From Myrica gale (taxonomy: Eukaryota; Streptophyta; Magnoliopsida; Fagales; Myricaceae), in the NCBI GenBank assembly GCA_963930655.1, contig OZ005606.1, positions 15,912,001 through 15,976,000 of the forward strand: 64,000 nucleotides of DNA, in the 5' to 3' direction. Below the pieces are notes generated by a model. The model did not search any database. It worked only from the letters and a program-made list of their open reading frames with translations, and was not told the origin of the DNA. The translations under genes and the position numbers were made by a program. Numbering within the stretch: position 1 is the first letter of the stretch; every line of letters starts with the position of its first letter. Of the stretch, positions 48,290 through 61,148 are shown piece after piece.

Positions 48290-51000
48290 AACTGAAGCAA
48301 ATAGAAAAATGGAAGAGTTTTAAAATAAAACGTAAATGCAAAGTCATCAATATTAACAAGTTTGCAAATTTGATACCGTAGTGATGAAGAAAGTGAAGCG
48401 AATAAATCAATCGAAGAGTTTTTTAAACGAAACATAAATGTAAAATCGTAAGTATTAATTAGTTTGCAAATTAGATACCATAATGAAGAAGAGAATGAAA
48501 CAAAAAGATCATTGGAATAGTTTAGACCAAAATATTAATCCAAAATAGGTAAAATTATTTTCTTTGAAGATTAGATACCCTGAGGACGGAGAAGATACGG
48601 TGTTTAGACAAAAATATTAATGCAAAATCATCCAAATAAATTTATTTGAAAGTTCGATGCCTTAGTGAAGAAGAAATTAATCAAATTGATCGTCGGTAGA
48701 GTTTTAGACCTTAATATAAATACAAAATCGTCCATATTAATTAGTTTAAAAATTAGAAACCGTCGTGATAAAGAAACTGAAGCAAAATTGAAAAATGGAA
48801 GAGTTTTAAAACAAAACGTAAATGCAAAGTCATCAATATTAACAAGTTTGCAAATTTGATACCGTAGTGATGAAGAAAGTGAAGCGAATAAATCAATCGA
48901 AGAGTTTTTTAAACGAAACATAAATGCAAAATCGTAAGTATTAATTAGTTTGCAAATTAGATACCATAGTGACGAAGAAAATGAAACAAATAGATAATTG
49001 GAATAGTTTAGACCAAAATATTAATTCAAAATAGTCAAAATTATTTTCTTTGAAGATTGGATACCTTGAGGACGGAGAAGATACGGTGTTTAGACAAAAA
49101 TATTAATGCAAAATCATTGAAATAAATTTATTTGAAAGTTCGATGCCTTAGTGAAGAAGAAATTAATCAAATTGATCGTCGGTAGAGTTTTAGAACTAAA
49201 TATAAATCCAAAATCGTCCATATTAATTAGTTTAAAAATTAGAAACCGTCGTGATAAAGAAACTGAAGCAAATAAAAAAAATGGAAGAGTTTTAAAATGA
49301 AACGTAAATGCAAAGTCGTCAACATTAACAAGTTTTCAAATTTGATACCATAGTGATGAAGAAAATGAAGCGAATAAATCAATCGAAGAGTTTTTTAAAC
49401 GAAACTTAAATACAAAATCGTAAGTATTAATTAGTTTGCAAATTAGATACCATAGTGATGAAGAAAATGAAACAAATAGATAATTGGAATAGTTTTGACC
49501 AAAATATTAATCCAAAATAGGTAAAATTATTTTCTTTGAAGATTAGATACCCTGAGGACGGAGAAGATACGGTGTTTAGACAAAAATATTAATGCAAAGT
49601 CATCAATATTAACAAGTTTGCAAATTTGATACCATAGTGACGAAGAAAATGAAGCGAATAAATCAATCGAAGAGTTTTTTAAACGAAACATAAATACAAA
49701 ATCGTAAGTATAAACTAGTTTGCAAATTAGATACCTTAGTGATGAAGAAAATGAAACAAATAGATAATTGGAATAGTTTAGACCAAAATATTAATTCAAA
49801 ATAGTCAAAATTATTTTCTTTAAAGATTGGATACCTTGAGGATGGAGAAGATACGGTGTTTAGACAAAAATATTAATGCAAAATCATCCAAATAAATTTA
49901 TTTGAAAGTTCGATGCCTTAGTGAAGAAGAAATTAATCAAATTGATCGTCGGTAGAGTTTTAGACCTTAATATAAATGCAAAATCGTCCATATTAATTAG
50001 TTTAAAAATTAGAAACCGTCGTGATAAAGAAACTGAAGAAAATAGAAAAATGGAAGAGTTTTAAAACAAAACGTAAATGCAAAGTCCTCAATATTAACAA
50101 GTTTGCAACTTTGATACCATAGTGATGAAGAAAATGAAACGAATAAATCAATCGAAGAGCTTTTTAAACGAAACATAAATGCAAAATCGTAAGTATTAAC
50201 TAGTTTGCAAATTAGATACCATAGTGATGAAGAAAATGAAACAAATAGATAATTGGAATAGTTTAGACCAAAATATTAATTCAAAATAGTCAAAGTTATT
50301 TTCTTTAAAGATTAGATAACTTGAGGACGGAGAAGATACGGTGTTTAGACAAAAATATTAATGCAAAATCATTCAAATAAATTTATTTGAAAGTTCGATG
50401 CCTTAGTGAAGAAGAAATTAATCAAATTGATCGTCGGTAGAGTTTTAGACCTTAATATAAATGCAAAATCGTCCATATTAATTAGTTTAAAAATTAGAAA
50501 CCGTCGTGATAAAGAAACTGAAGCAAATAGAAAAAATGGAAGAGTTTTAAAACAAAACGTAAATGCAAAGTCGTCAATATTAACAAGTTTGCAAATTTGA
50601 TACCATAGTGACGAAGAAAATGAAGCGAATAACTCAATCGAAGAGTTTTTTAAACGAAACATAAATACAAAATCGTAAGTATTAACTAGTTTGCAAATTA
50701 GATACCATAGTGATGAAGAAAAATGAAACAAATAGATAATTGTAATAGTTTAGACCAAAATATTAATCCAAAATAGGTAAAATTATTTTCTTTGAAGATT
50801 AGATACCCTGAGGACGGAGAAGATACGGTGTTTAGACAAAAATATTAATGCAAAATCATCCAAATAAATTTATTTGAAAGTTCGATGCCTTAGTGAAGAA
50901 GAAATTAATCAAATTGATCGTCGGTAGAGTTTTAGACCTTAATATAAATGCAAAATCGTCCATATTAATTAGTTTAAAAATTAGAAACCGTCGGGATAAA
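48290..51000. repeat. Large direct duplication, left copy (~2.7 kb, shift 5417 bp)
   Basis: Matches 53707-56420 at a constant shift of 5417 bp, including private variants (GCAAAATTGAAAAATGG, AAATCATTGAAATAAATT) and the same truncated unit at 49590/55010. Only isolated substitutions were noticed, for example CCATATT versus CCCTATT at about 54150. Confidence 0.88.
49585..49605. other. Deletion junction inside a satellite unit
   Basis: The fifth block (TTAGACAAAAATATTAATGC) runs straight into the second half of a second block (AAAGTCATCAATATTAAC). GATGCC landmarks at 49142 and 49912 are 770 bp apart rather than 970, so about 200 bp is missing. The joint lies at a shared AATGCAAA, suggesting recombination between sub-repeats. 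Confidence 0.85.
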
Positions 51001-53554
51001 GAAACTGAAGCAAATAGAAAAATGGAAGTGTTTTAAAACAAAACGTAAATGCAAAGTCGTCAATATTAACATGTTTGCAAATTTGATACCATAGTGATGA
51101 AGAAACTGAAGCGAATAAATCAATCGAAGAGTTTTTTAAACGAAACATAAATACAAAATCGTAAGTATTAACTAGTTTGCAAATTAGATACCATAGTGTT
51201 GAAGAAAATGAAACAAATAGATAATTGGAATAGTTTAGACCAAAATATTAATTCAAAATAGTCAAAATTATTTTCTTTAAAGATTGGATACCTTGAGGAC
51301 GGAGAAGATACGGTGTTTAGACAAAAATATTAATGCAAAATCATCCAAATAAATTTATTTGAAAGTTCGATGCCTTAGTGAAGAAGAAATTAATCAAATT
51401 GATCGTCGGTAGAGTTTTAGACCTTAATATAAATGCAAAATCGTCCATATTAATTAGTTTAAAAATTAGAAACCGTCGTGATAAAGAAACTGAAGCAAAT
51501 AGAAAAAATGGAAGAGTTTTAAAACAAAACGTAAATGCAAAGTCGTCAATATTAACAAGTTTGCAAATTTGATACCATAGTGACGAAGAAAATGAAGCGA
51601 ATAACTCAATCGAAGAGTTTTTTAAACGAAACATAAATACAAAATCGTAAGTATTAACTAGTTTGCAAATTAGATACCATAGTGATGAACAAAATTAAAC
51701 AAATAGATAATTGGAATAGTTTAGACCAAAATATTAATTCAAAATAGTTAAAATTATTTTCTTTGAAGATTAGATACCTTGAGGACGGAGAAGATAAGAT
51801 GTTTAGACAAAAATATTAATGCAAAATCATCCAAATAAATTTATTTGAAAGTTCGATGCCTTAGTGAAGAAGAAATTAATCAAATTGATCGTCGGTAGAG
51901 TTTTAGAACTAAATATAAATGCAAAATCGTCCATATTAATTAGTTTAAAAATTAGAAACCGTCGTGATAAAAAAACTGAAGCAAATAGAAAAAATGGAAG
52001 AGTTTTAAAACAAAACGTAAATGCAAAGTCGTCAATATTAACAAGTTTGCAAATTTGATACCATAGTGACGAAGAAAATGAAGCGAATAAATCAATCGAA
52101 GAGTTTTTTAAACGAAACATAAATGCAAAATCGTAAGTATTAATTAGTTTGCAAATTAGATACCATAGTGACGAAGAAAATGAAACAAATAGATAATTGA
52201 AATAGTTTAGACCAAAATATTAATTCAAAATAGTCAAAGTTATTTTCTTTAAAGATTAGATACCTTGAGGACGGAGAAGATACGGTGTTTAGACAAAAAT
52301 ATTAATGCAAAATCAACCAAATAAATTTATTTGAAAGTTCGATGCCTTAGTGAAGAAGAAATTAATCAAATTGATCGTCGGTAGAGTTTTAGACCTTAAT
52401 ATAAATGCAAAATCGTCCTTATTAATTAGTTTAAAAATTAGAAACCGTCGGGATAAAGAAACTGAAGCAAATAGAAAAAATGGAAGAGTTTTAAAATAAA
52501 ACGTAAATGCAAAGTCGTCAATATTAACAAGTTTGCAACTTTGATACCATAGTGATGAAGAAAATGAAACGAATAAATCAATCGAAGAGCTTTTTAAACG
52601 AAACATAAATGCAAAATCGTAAGTATTAACTAGTTTGCAAATTAGATACCATAGTGTTGAAGAAAATGAAACAAATAGATAATTGGAATAGTTTAGACCA
52701 AAATATTAATTCAAAATAGTCAAAATTATTTTCTTTAAAGATTGGATACCTTGAGGACGGAGAAGATACGGTGTTTAGACAAAAATATTAATGCAAAATC
52801 ATCCAAATAAATTTATTTGAAAGTTCGATGCCTTAGTGAAGAAGAAATTAATCAAATTGATCGTCGGTAGAGTTTTAGACCTTAATATAAATGCAAAATC
52901 GTCCATATTAATTAGTTTAAAAATTAGAAACCGTCGTGATAAAGAAACTGAAGCAAATAGAAAAAATGGAAGAGTTTTAAAACAAAACGTAAATGCAAAG
53001 TCGTCAATATTAACAAGTTTGCAAATTTGATACCATAGTGACGAAGAAAATGAAGCGAATAACTCAATCGAAGAGTTTTTTAAACGAAACATAAATACAA
53101 AATCGTAAGTATTAACTAGTTTGCAAATTAGATACCATAGTGATGAACAAAATTAAACAAATAGATAATTGGAATAGTTTAGACCAAAATATTAATTCAA
53201 AATAGTTAAAATTATTTTCTTTGAAGATTAGATACCTTGAGGACGGAGAAGATAAGATGTTTAGACAAAAATATTAATGCAAAATCATCCAAATAAATTT
53301 ATTTGAAAGTTCGATGCCTTAGTGAAGAAGAAATTAATCAAATTGATCGTCGGTAGAGTTTTAGAACCAAATATAAATGCAAAATCGTCCATATTAATTA
53401 GTTTAAAAATTAGAAACCGTCGTGATAAAAAAACTGAAGCAAATAGAAAAAATGGAAGAGTTTTAAAACAAAACGTAAATGCAAAGTCGTCAATATTAAC
53501 AAGTTTGCAAATTTGATACCATAGTGACGAAGAAAATGAAGCGAATAAATCAAT

Positions 53555-53595
53555 CGAAGAGTTTAGACCAAAATAGAAGAAATTTCGATGCCTTA
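53555..53595. other. Irregular junction with truncated satellite unit
   Basis: After CAATCGAAGAG the third block jumps to a fourth-block piece (TTTAGACCAAAAT), then a short unexplained stretch AGAAGAAATT, then the unit start TCGATGCC. GATGCC landmarks at 53313 and 53587 are only 274 bp apart, about 210 bp short. It lies just left of the copy of a 2.7-kb duplicated block, so it is a likely breakpoint. Confidence 0.85.
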
Positions 53596-53706
53596 GTGAA
53601 GAAGAAATTAATCAAATTGATCGTCGGTAGAGTTTTAGACCTCATTATAAATGCAAAATTGTACATATTAATTATTTTTAAAAATTAGAAACCGTCGTGG
53701 TAAAGA

Positions 53707-56420
53707 AACTGAAGCAAATAGAAAAATGGAAGAGTTTTAAAATAAAACGTAAATGCAAAGTCATCAATATTAACAAGTTTGCAAATTTGATACCGTAGTG
53801 ATGAAGAAAGTGAAGCGAATAAATCAATCGAAGAGTTTTTTAAACGAAACATAAATGTAAAATCGTAAGTATTAATTAGTTTGCAAATTAGATACCATAA
53901 TGAAGAAGAGAATGAAACAAAAAGATCATTGGAATAGTTTAGACCAAAATATTAATCCAAAATAGGTAAAATTATTTTCTTTGAAGATTAGATACCCTGA
54001 GGACGGAGAAGATACGGTGTTTAGACAAAAATATTAATGCAAAATCATCCAAATAAATTTATTTGAAAGTTCGATGCCTTAGTGAAGAAGAAATTAATCA
54101 AATTGATCGTCGGTAGAGTTTTAGACCTTAATATAAATACAAAATCGTCCCTATTAATTAGTTTAAAAATTAGAAACCGTCGTGATAAAGAAACTGAAGC
54201 AAAATTGAAAAATGGAAGAGTTTTAAAACAAAACGTAAATGCAAAGTCATCAATATTAACAAGTTTGCAAATTTGATACCGTAGTGATGAAGAAAGTGAA
54301 GCGAATAAATCAATCGAAGAGTTTTTTAAACGAAACATAAATGCAAAATCGTAAGTATTAATTAGTTTGCAAATTAGATACCATAGTGACGAAGAAAATG
54401 AAACAAATAGATAATTGGAATAGTTTAGACCAAAATATTAATTCAAAATAGTCAAAATTATTTTCTTTGAAGATTGGATACCTTGAGGACGGAGAAGATA
54501 CGGTGTTTAGACAAAAATATTAATGCAAAATCATTGAAATAAATTTATTTGAAAGTTCGATGCCTTAGTGAAGAAGAAATTAATCAAATTGATCGTCGGT
54601 AGAGTTTTAGAACTAAATATAAATCCAAAATCGTCCATATTAATTAGTTTAAAAATTAGAAACCGTCGTGATAAAGAAACTGAAGCAAATAAAAAAAATG
54701 GAAGAGTTTTAAAATGAAACGTAAATGCAAAGTCGTCAACATTAACAAGTTTTCAAATTTGATACCATAGTGATGAAGAAAATGAAGCGAATAAATCAAT
54801 CGAAGAGTTTTTTAAACGAAACTTAAATACAAAATCGTAAGTATTAATTAGTTTGCAAATTAGATACCATAGTGATGAAGAAAATGAAAAAAATAGATAA
54901 TTGGAATAGTTTTGACCAAAATATTAATCCAAAATAGGTAAAATTATTTTCTTTGAAGATTAGATACCCTGAGGACGGAGAAGATACGGTGTTTAGACAA
55001 AAATATTAATGCAAAGTCATCAATATTAACAAGTTTGCAAATTTGATACCATAGTGACGAAGAAAATGAAGCGAATAAATCAATCGAAGAGTTTTTTAAA
55101 CGAAACATAAATACAAAATCGTAAGTATAAACTAGTTTGCAAATTAGATACCTTAGTGATGAAGAAAATGAAACAAATAGATAATTGGAATAGTTTAGAC
55201 CAAAATATTAATTCAAAATAGTCAAAATTATTTTCTTTAAAGATTGGATACCTTGAGGATGGAGAAGATACGGTGTTTAGACAAAAATATTAATGCAAAA
55301 TCATCCAAATAAATTTATTTGAAAGTTCGATGCCTTAGTGAAGAAGAAATTAATCAAATTGATCGTCGGTAGAGTTTTAGACCTTAATATAAATGCAAAA
55401 TCGTCCATATTAATTAGTTTAAAAATTAGAAACCGTCGTGATAAAGAAACTGAAGAAAATAGAAAAATGGAAGAGTTTTAAAACAAAACGTAAATGCAAA
55501 GTCCTCAATATTAACAAGTTTGCAACTTTGATACCATAGTGATGAAGAAAATGAAACGAATAAATCAATCGAAGAGCTTTTTAAACGAAACATAAATGCA
55601 AAATCGTAAGTATTAACTAGTTTGCAAATTAGATACCATAGTGATGAAGAAAATGAAACAAATAGATAATTGGAATAGTTTAGACCAAAATATTAATTCA
55701 AAATAGTCAAAGTTATTTTCTTTAAAGATTAGATAACTTGAGGACGGAGAAGATACGGTGTTTAGACAAAAATATTAATGCAAAATCATTCAAATAAATT
55801 TATTTGAAAGTTCGATGCCTTAGTGAAGAAGAAATTAATCAAATTGATCGTCGGTAGAGTTTTAGACCTTAATATAAATGCAAAATCGTCCATATTAATT
55901 AGTTTAAAAATTAGAAACCGTCGTGATAAAGAAACTGAAGCAAATAGAAAAAATGGAAGAGTTTTAAAACAAAACGTAAATGCAAAGTCGTCAATATTAA
56001 CAAGTTTGCAAATTTGATACCATAGTGACGAAGAAAATGAAGCGAATAACTCAATCGAAGAGTTTTTTAAACGAAACATAAATACAAAATCGTAAGTATT
56101 AACTAGTTTGCAAATTAGATACCATAGTGATGAAGAAAAATGAAACAAATAGATAATTGTAATAGTTTAGACCAAAATATTAATTCAAAATAGGTAAAAT
56201 TATTTTCTTTGAAGATTAGATACCCTGAGGACGGAGAAGATACGGTGTTTAGACAAAAATATTAATGCAAAATCATCCAAATAAATTTATTTGAAAGTTC
56301 GATGCCTTAGTGAAGAAGAAATTAATCAAATTGATCGTCGGTAGAGTTTTAGACCTTAATATAAATGCAAAATCGTCCATATTAATTAGTTTAAAAATTA
56401 GAAACCGTCGGGATAAAGAA
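53707..56420. repeat. Large direct duplication, right copy (~2.7 kb, shift 5417 bp)
   Basis: Partner of 48290-51000. Left limit: a B-like unit precedes it at 53640-53700, unlike the source. Right limit: near 56420-56450 the sequence switches to the variant found near 52470 (AAAAAATGG, TTTTAAAATAAAACG) instead of continuing like 51010. Confidence 0.87.
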
Positions 56421-59400
56421 ACTGAAGCAAATAGAAAAAATGGAAGAGTTTTAAAATAAAACGTAAATGCAAAGTCGTCAATATTAACAAGTTTGCAACT
56501 TTGATACCATAGTGATGAAGAAAATGAAACGAATAAATCAATCGAAGAGCTTTTTAAACGAAACATAAATGCAAAATCGTAAGTATTAATTAGTTTGCAA
56601 ATTAGATACCATAGTGATGAAGAAAATGAAACAAATAGATAATTGGAATAGTTTAGACCAAAATATTAATTCAAAATAGTCAAAGTTATTTTCTTTAAAG
56701 ATTAGATACCTTGAGGACGGAGAAGATATGGTGTTTAGACAAAAATATTAATGCAAAATCAACCAAATAAATTTATTTGAAAGTTCGATGCCTTAGTGAA
56801 GAAGAAATTAATCAAATTGATCGTCGGTAGAGTTTTAGACCTTAATATAAATGCAAAATCGTCCATATTAATTAGTTTAAAAATTAGAAACCGTCGGGAT
56901 AAAGAAACTGAAGCAAATAGAAAAATGGAAGTGTTTTAAAACAAAACGTAAATGCAAAGTCTTCAATATTAACATGTTTGCAACTTTGATACCATAGTGA
57001 TGAAGAAAATGAAACGAATAAATCAATCGAAGAGCTTTTTAAACGAAACATAAATGCAAAATCGTAAGTATTAATTAGTTTGCAAATTAGATACCATAGT
57101 GATGAAGAAAATGAAACAAATAGATAATTGGAATAGTTTAGACCAAAATATTAATTCAAAATAGTCAAAGTTATTTTCTTTAAAGATTAGATACCTTGAG
57201 GACGGAGAAGATATGGTGTTTAGACAAAAATATTAATGCAAAATCAACCAAATAAATTTATTTGAAAGTTCGATGCCTTAGTGAAGAAGAAATTAATCAA
57301 ATTGATCGTCGGTAGAGTTTTAGACCTTAATATAAATGCAAAATCGTCCTTATTAATTAGTTTAAAAATTAGAAACCGTCGTGATAAAGAAACTGAAGCA
57401 AATAGAAAAAATGGAAGAGTTTTAAAACAAAACGTAAATGCAAAGTCGTCAATATTAACAAGTTTGCAAATTTGATACCATAGTGACGAAGAAAATGAAG
57501 CGAATAAATCAATCGAAGAGTTTTTTAAACGAAACATAAATACAAAATCGTAAGTATTAATTAGTTTGCAAATTAGATACCATAGTGATGAAGAAAATGA
57601 AACAAATAGATAATTGAAAAAGTTTAGACCAAAATATTAATTCAAAATAGTCAAAATTATTTTCTTTAAAGATTGGATACCTTGAGGACGGAGAAGATAC
57701 GGTGTTTAGACAAAAATATTAATGCAAAATCATCCAAATAAATTTATTTGAAAGTTCGATGCCTTAGTGAAGAAGAAATTAATCAAATTGATCGTCGGTA
57801 GAGTTGTAGACCTTAATATAAATGCAAAATCGTCCATATTAATTAGTTTAAAAATTAGAAACCGTCGGGATAAAGAAACTGAAGCAAATAGAAAAATGGA
57901 AGTGTTTTAAAACAAAACGTAAATGCAAAGTCGTCAATATTAACATGTTTGCAAATTTGATACCATAGTGATGAAGAAACTGAAGCGAATAAATCAATCG
58001 AAGAGTTTTTTAAACGAAACATAATTGCGAAATCGTAAGTATTAATTAGTTTGCAAATTAGATACCATAGTGATGAAGAAAATGAAACAAATAGATAATT
58101 GGTATAGTTTAGACCAAAATATTAATTCAAAATAGTCAAAATTATTTTCTTTAAAGATTGGATACCTTGAGGACGGAGAAGATACGGTGTTTGGACAAAA
58201 ATATTAATGCAAAATCATCCAAATAAATTTATTTGAAAGTTCGATGCCTTAGTGAAGAAGAAATTAATCAAATTGATCGTCGGTAGAGTTTTAGACCTTA
58301 ATATAAATGCAAAATCGTCCATATTAATTAGTTTAAAAATTAGAAACCGTCGGGATAAAGAAACTGAAGCAAATAGAAAAATGGAAGTGTTTTAAAACAA
58401 AACGTAAATGCAAAGTCTTCAATATTAACATGTTTGCAACTTTGATACCATAGTGATGAAGAAAATGAAACGAATAAATCAATCGAAGAGCTTTTTAAAC
58501 GAAACATAAATGCAAAATCGTAAGTATTAATTAGTTTGCAAATTAGATACCATAGTGATGAAGAAAATGAAACAAATAGATAATTGGAATAGTTTAGACC
58601 AAAATATTAATTCAAAATAGTCAAAGTTATTTTCTTTAAAGATTAGATACCTTGAGGACGGAGAAGATATGGTGTTTAGACAAAAATATTAATGCAAAAT
58701 CAACCAAATAAATTTATTTGAAAGTTCGATGCCTTAGTGAAGAAGAAATTAATCAAATTGATCGTCGGTAGAGTTTTAGACCTTAATATAAATGCAAAAT
58801 CGTCCTTATTAATTAGTTTAAAAATTAGAAACCGTCGTGATAAAGAAACTGAAGCAAATAGAAAAAATGGAAGAGTTTTAAAACAAAACGTAAATGCAAA
58901 GTCGTCAATATTAACAAGTTTGCAAATTTGATACCATAGTGACGAAGAAAATGAAGCGAATAAATCAATCGAAGAGTTTTTTAAACGAAACATAAATACA
59001 AAATCGTAAGTATTAATTAGTTTGCAAATTAGATACCATAGTGATGAAGAAAATGAAACAAATAGATAATTGAAAAAGTTTAGACCAAAATATTAATTCA
59101 AAATAGTCAAAATTATTTTCTTTAAAGATTGGATACCTTGAGGACGGAGAAGATACGGTGTTTAGACAAAAATATTAATGCAAAATCATCCAAATAAATT
59201 TATTTGAAAGTTCGATGCCTTAGTGAAGAAGAAATTAATCAAATTGATCGTCGGTAGAGTTTTAGACCTTAATATAAATGCAAAATCGTCCTTATTAATT
59301 AGTTTAAAAATTAGAAACCGTCGTGATAAAGAAACTGAAGCAAATAGAAAAAATGGAAGAGTTTTAAAACAAAACGTAAATGCAAAGTCGTCAATATTAA

Positions 59401-61132
59401 CAAGTTTGCAAATTTGATACCATAGTGACGAAGAAAATGAAGCGAATAAATCAATCGAAGAGTTTTTTAAACGAAACATAAATACAAAATCGTAAGTATT
59501 AATTAGTTTGCAAATTAGATACCATAGTGATGAAGAAAATGAAACAAATAGATAATTGAAAAAGTTTAGACCAAAATATTAATTCAAAATAGTCAAAATT
59601 ATTTTCTTTAAAGATTGGATACCTTGAGGACGGAGAAGATACGGTGTTTAGACAAAAATATTAATGCAAAATCATCCAAATAAATTTATTTGAAAGTTCG
59701 ATGCCTTAGTGAAGAAGAAATTAATCAAATTGATCGTCGGTAGAGTTTTAGACCTTAATATAAATGCAAAATCGTCCATATTAATTAGTTTAAAAATTAG
59801 AAACCGTCGGGATAAAGAAACTGAAGCAAATAGAAAAATGGAAGTGTTTTAAAACAAAACGTAAATGCAAAGTCGTCAATATTAACATGTTTGCAAATTT
59901 GATACCATAGTGATGAAGAAACTGAAGCGAATAAATCAATCGAAGAGTTTTTTAAACGAAACATAATTGCGAAATCGTAAGTATTAATTAGTTTGCAAAT
60001 TAGATACCATAGTGATGAAGAAAATGAAACAAATAGATAATTGGAATAGTTTAGACCAAAATATTAATTCAAAATAGTCAAAATTATTTTCTTTAAAGAT
60101 TGGATACCTTGAGGACGGAGAAGATACGGTGTTTGGACAAAAATATTAATGCAAAATCATCCAAATAAATTTATTTGAAAGTTCGATGCCTTAGTGAAGA
60201 AGAAATTAATCAAATTGATCGTCGGTAGAGTTTTAGACCTTAATATAAATGCAAAATCGTCCATATTAATTAGTTTAAAAATTAGAAACCGTCGGGATAA
60301 AGAAACTGAAGCAAATAGAAAAATGGAAGTGTTTTAAAACAAAACGTAAATGCAAAGTCGTCAATATTAACATGTTTGCAAATTTGATACCATAGTGATG
60401 AAGAAACTGAAGCGAATAAATCAATCGAAGAGTTTTTTAAACGAAACATAATTGCGAAATCGTAAGTATTAATTAGTTTGCAAATTAGATACCATAGTGA
60501 TGAAGAAAATGAAACAAATAGATAATTGGAATAGTTTAGACCAAAATATTAATTCAAAATAGTCAAAATTATTTTCTTTAAAGATTGGATACCTTGAGGA
60601 CGGAGAAGATACGGTGTTTGGACAAAAATATTAAGGCAAAATCATCCAAATAAATTTATTTGAAAGTTCGATGCCTTAGTGAAGAAGAAATTAATCAAAT
60701 TGATCGTCGGTAGAGGTTTAGACCTTAATATAAATGCAAAATCGTCCATATTAATTAGTTTAAAAATTAGAAACCGTCGTGATAAAGAAACTGAAACAAA
60801 TAGAAAAAATGGAAGTGTTTTAAAACAAAACGTAAATGCAAAGTCGTCAATATTAACAAGTTTGCAAATTTGATACCATAGTGACGAAGAAAATGAAGCG
60901 AATAAATCAATCGAAGAGTTTTTTAAACGAAACATAAATACAAAATCGTAAGTATAAACTAGTTTGCAAATTAGATACCTTAGTGATGAAGAAAATGAAA
61001 CAAATAAATAATTGGAATAGTTTAGACCAAAATATTAATTCAAAATAGTCAAAATTATTTTCTTTAAAGATTGGATACCTTGAGGACGGAGAAGATACGG
61101 TGTTTAGACAAAAATATTAATGCAAAATCATC

Positions 61133-61148
61133 CAAATAAATTTATTTG
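61133..61148. repeat. 16-bp palindrome conserved in most satellite units (example)
   Basis: CAAATAAATTTATTTG is a perfect inverted repeat without spacer near the end of the fifth sub-repeat, about 7 bp before the unit start GATGCC. It recurs once per unit through most of the array. A minority of units carry changes such as AAAAAAATATATTTG. Function unknown. Confidence 0.75.

Larger units (their letters stand above)
46651..53560. repeat. Satellite zone 7: 1455-1458-bp trimers and block duplications
   Basis: The variant GCAAAATTGAAAAATGG occurs at about 47325 and 48783, 1458 bp apart. A further 1458-bp copy relation links 51341-52120 with 52799-53560. Block 48290-51000 is copied at 53707-56420. 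One truncated unit lies at about 49590. No genes. Confidence 0.85.

Noticed and set aside
50369-50731. Recurrent 97-120-residue minus-strand ORFs (and 64-residue plus-strand ORFs) in almost every satellite unit
   Set aside because: They follow the satellite period, are low-complexity (F, L, S, K-rich) and show the ~34-residue internal repeat expected from ~102-bp sub-repeats. They break with any indel and have no consistent start. I treat them as products of the repeat, not genes.
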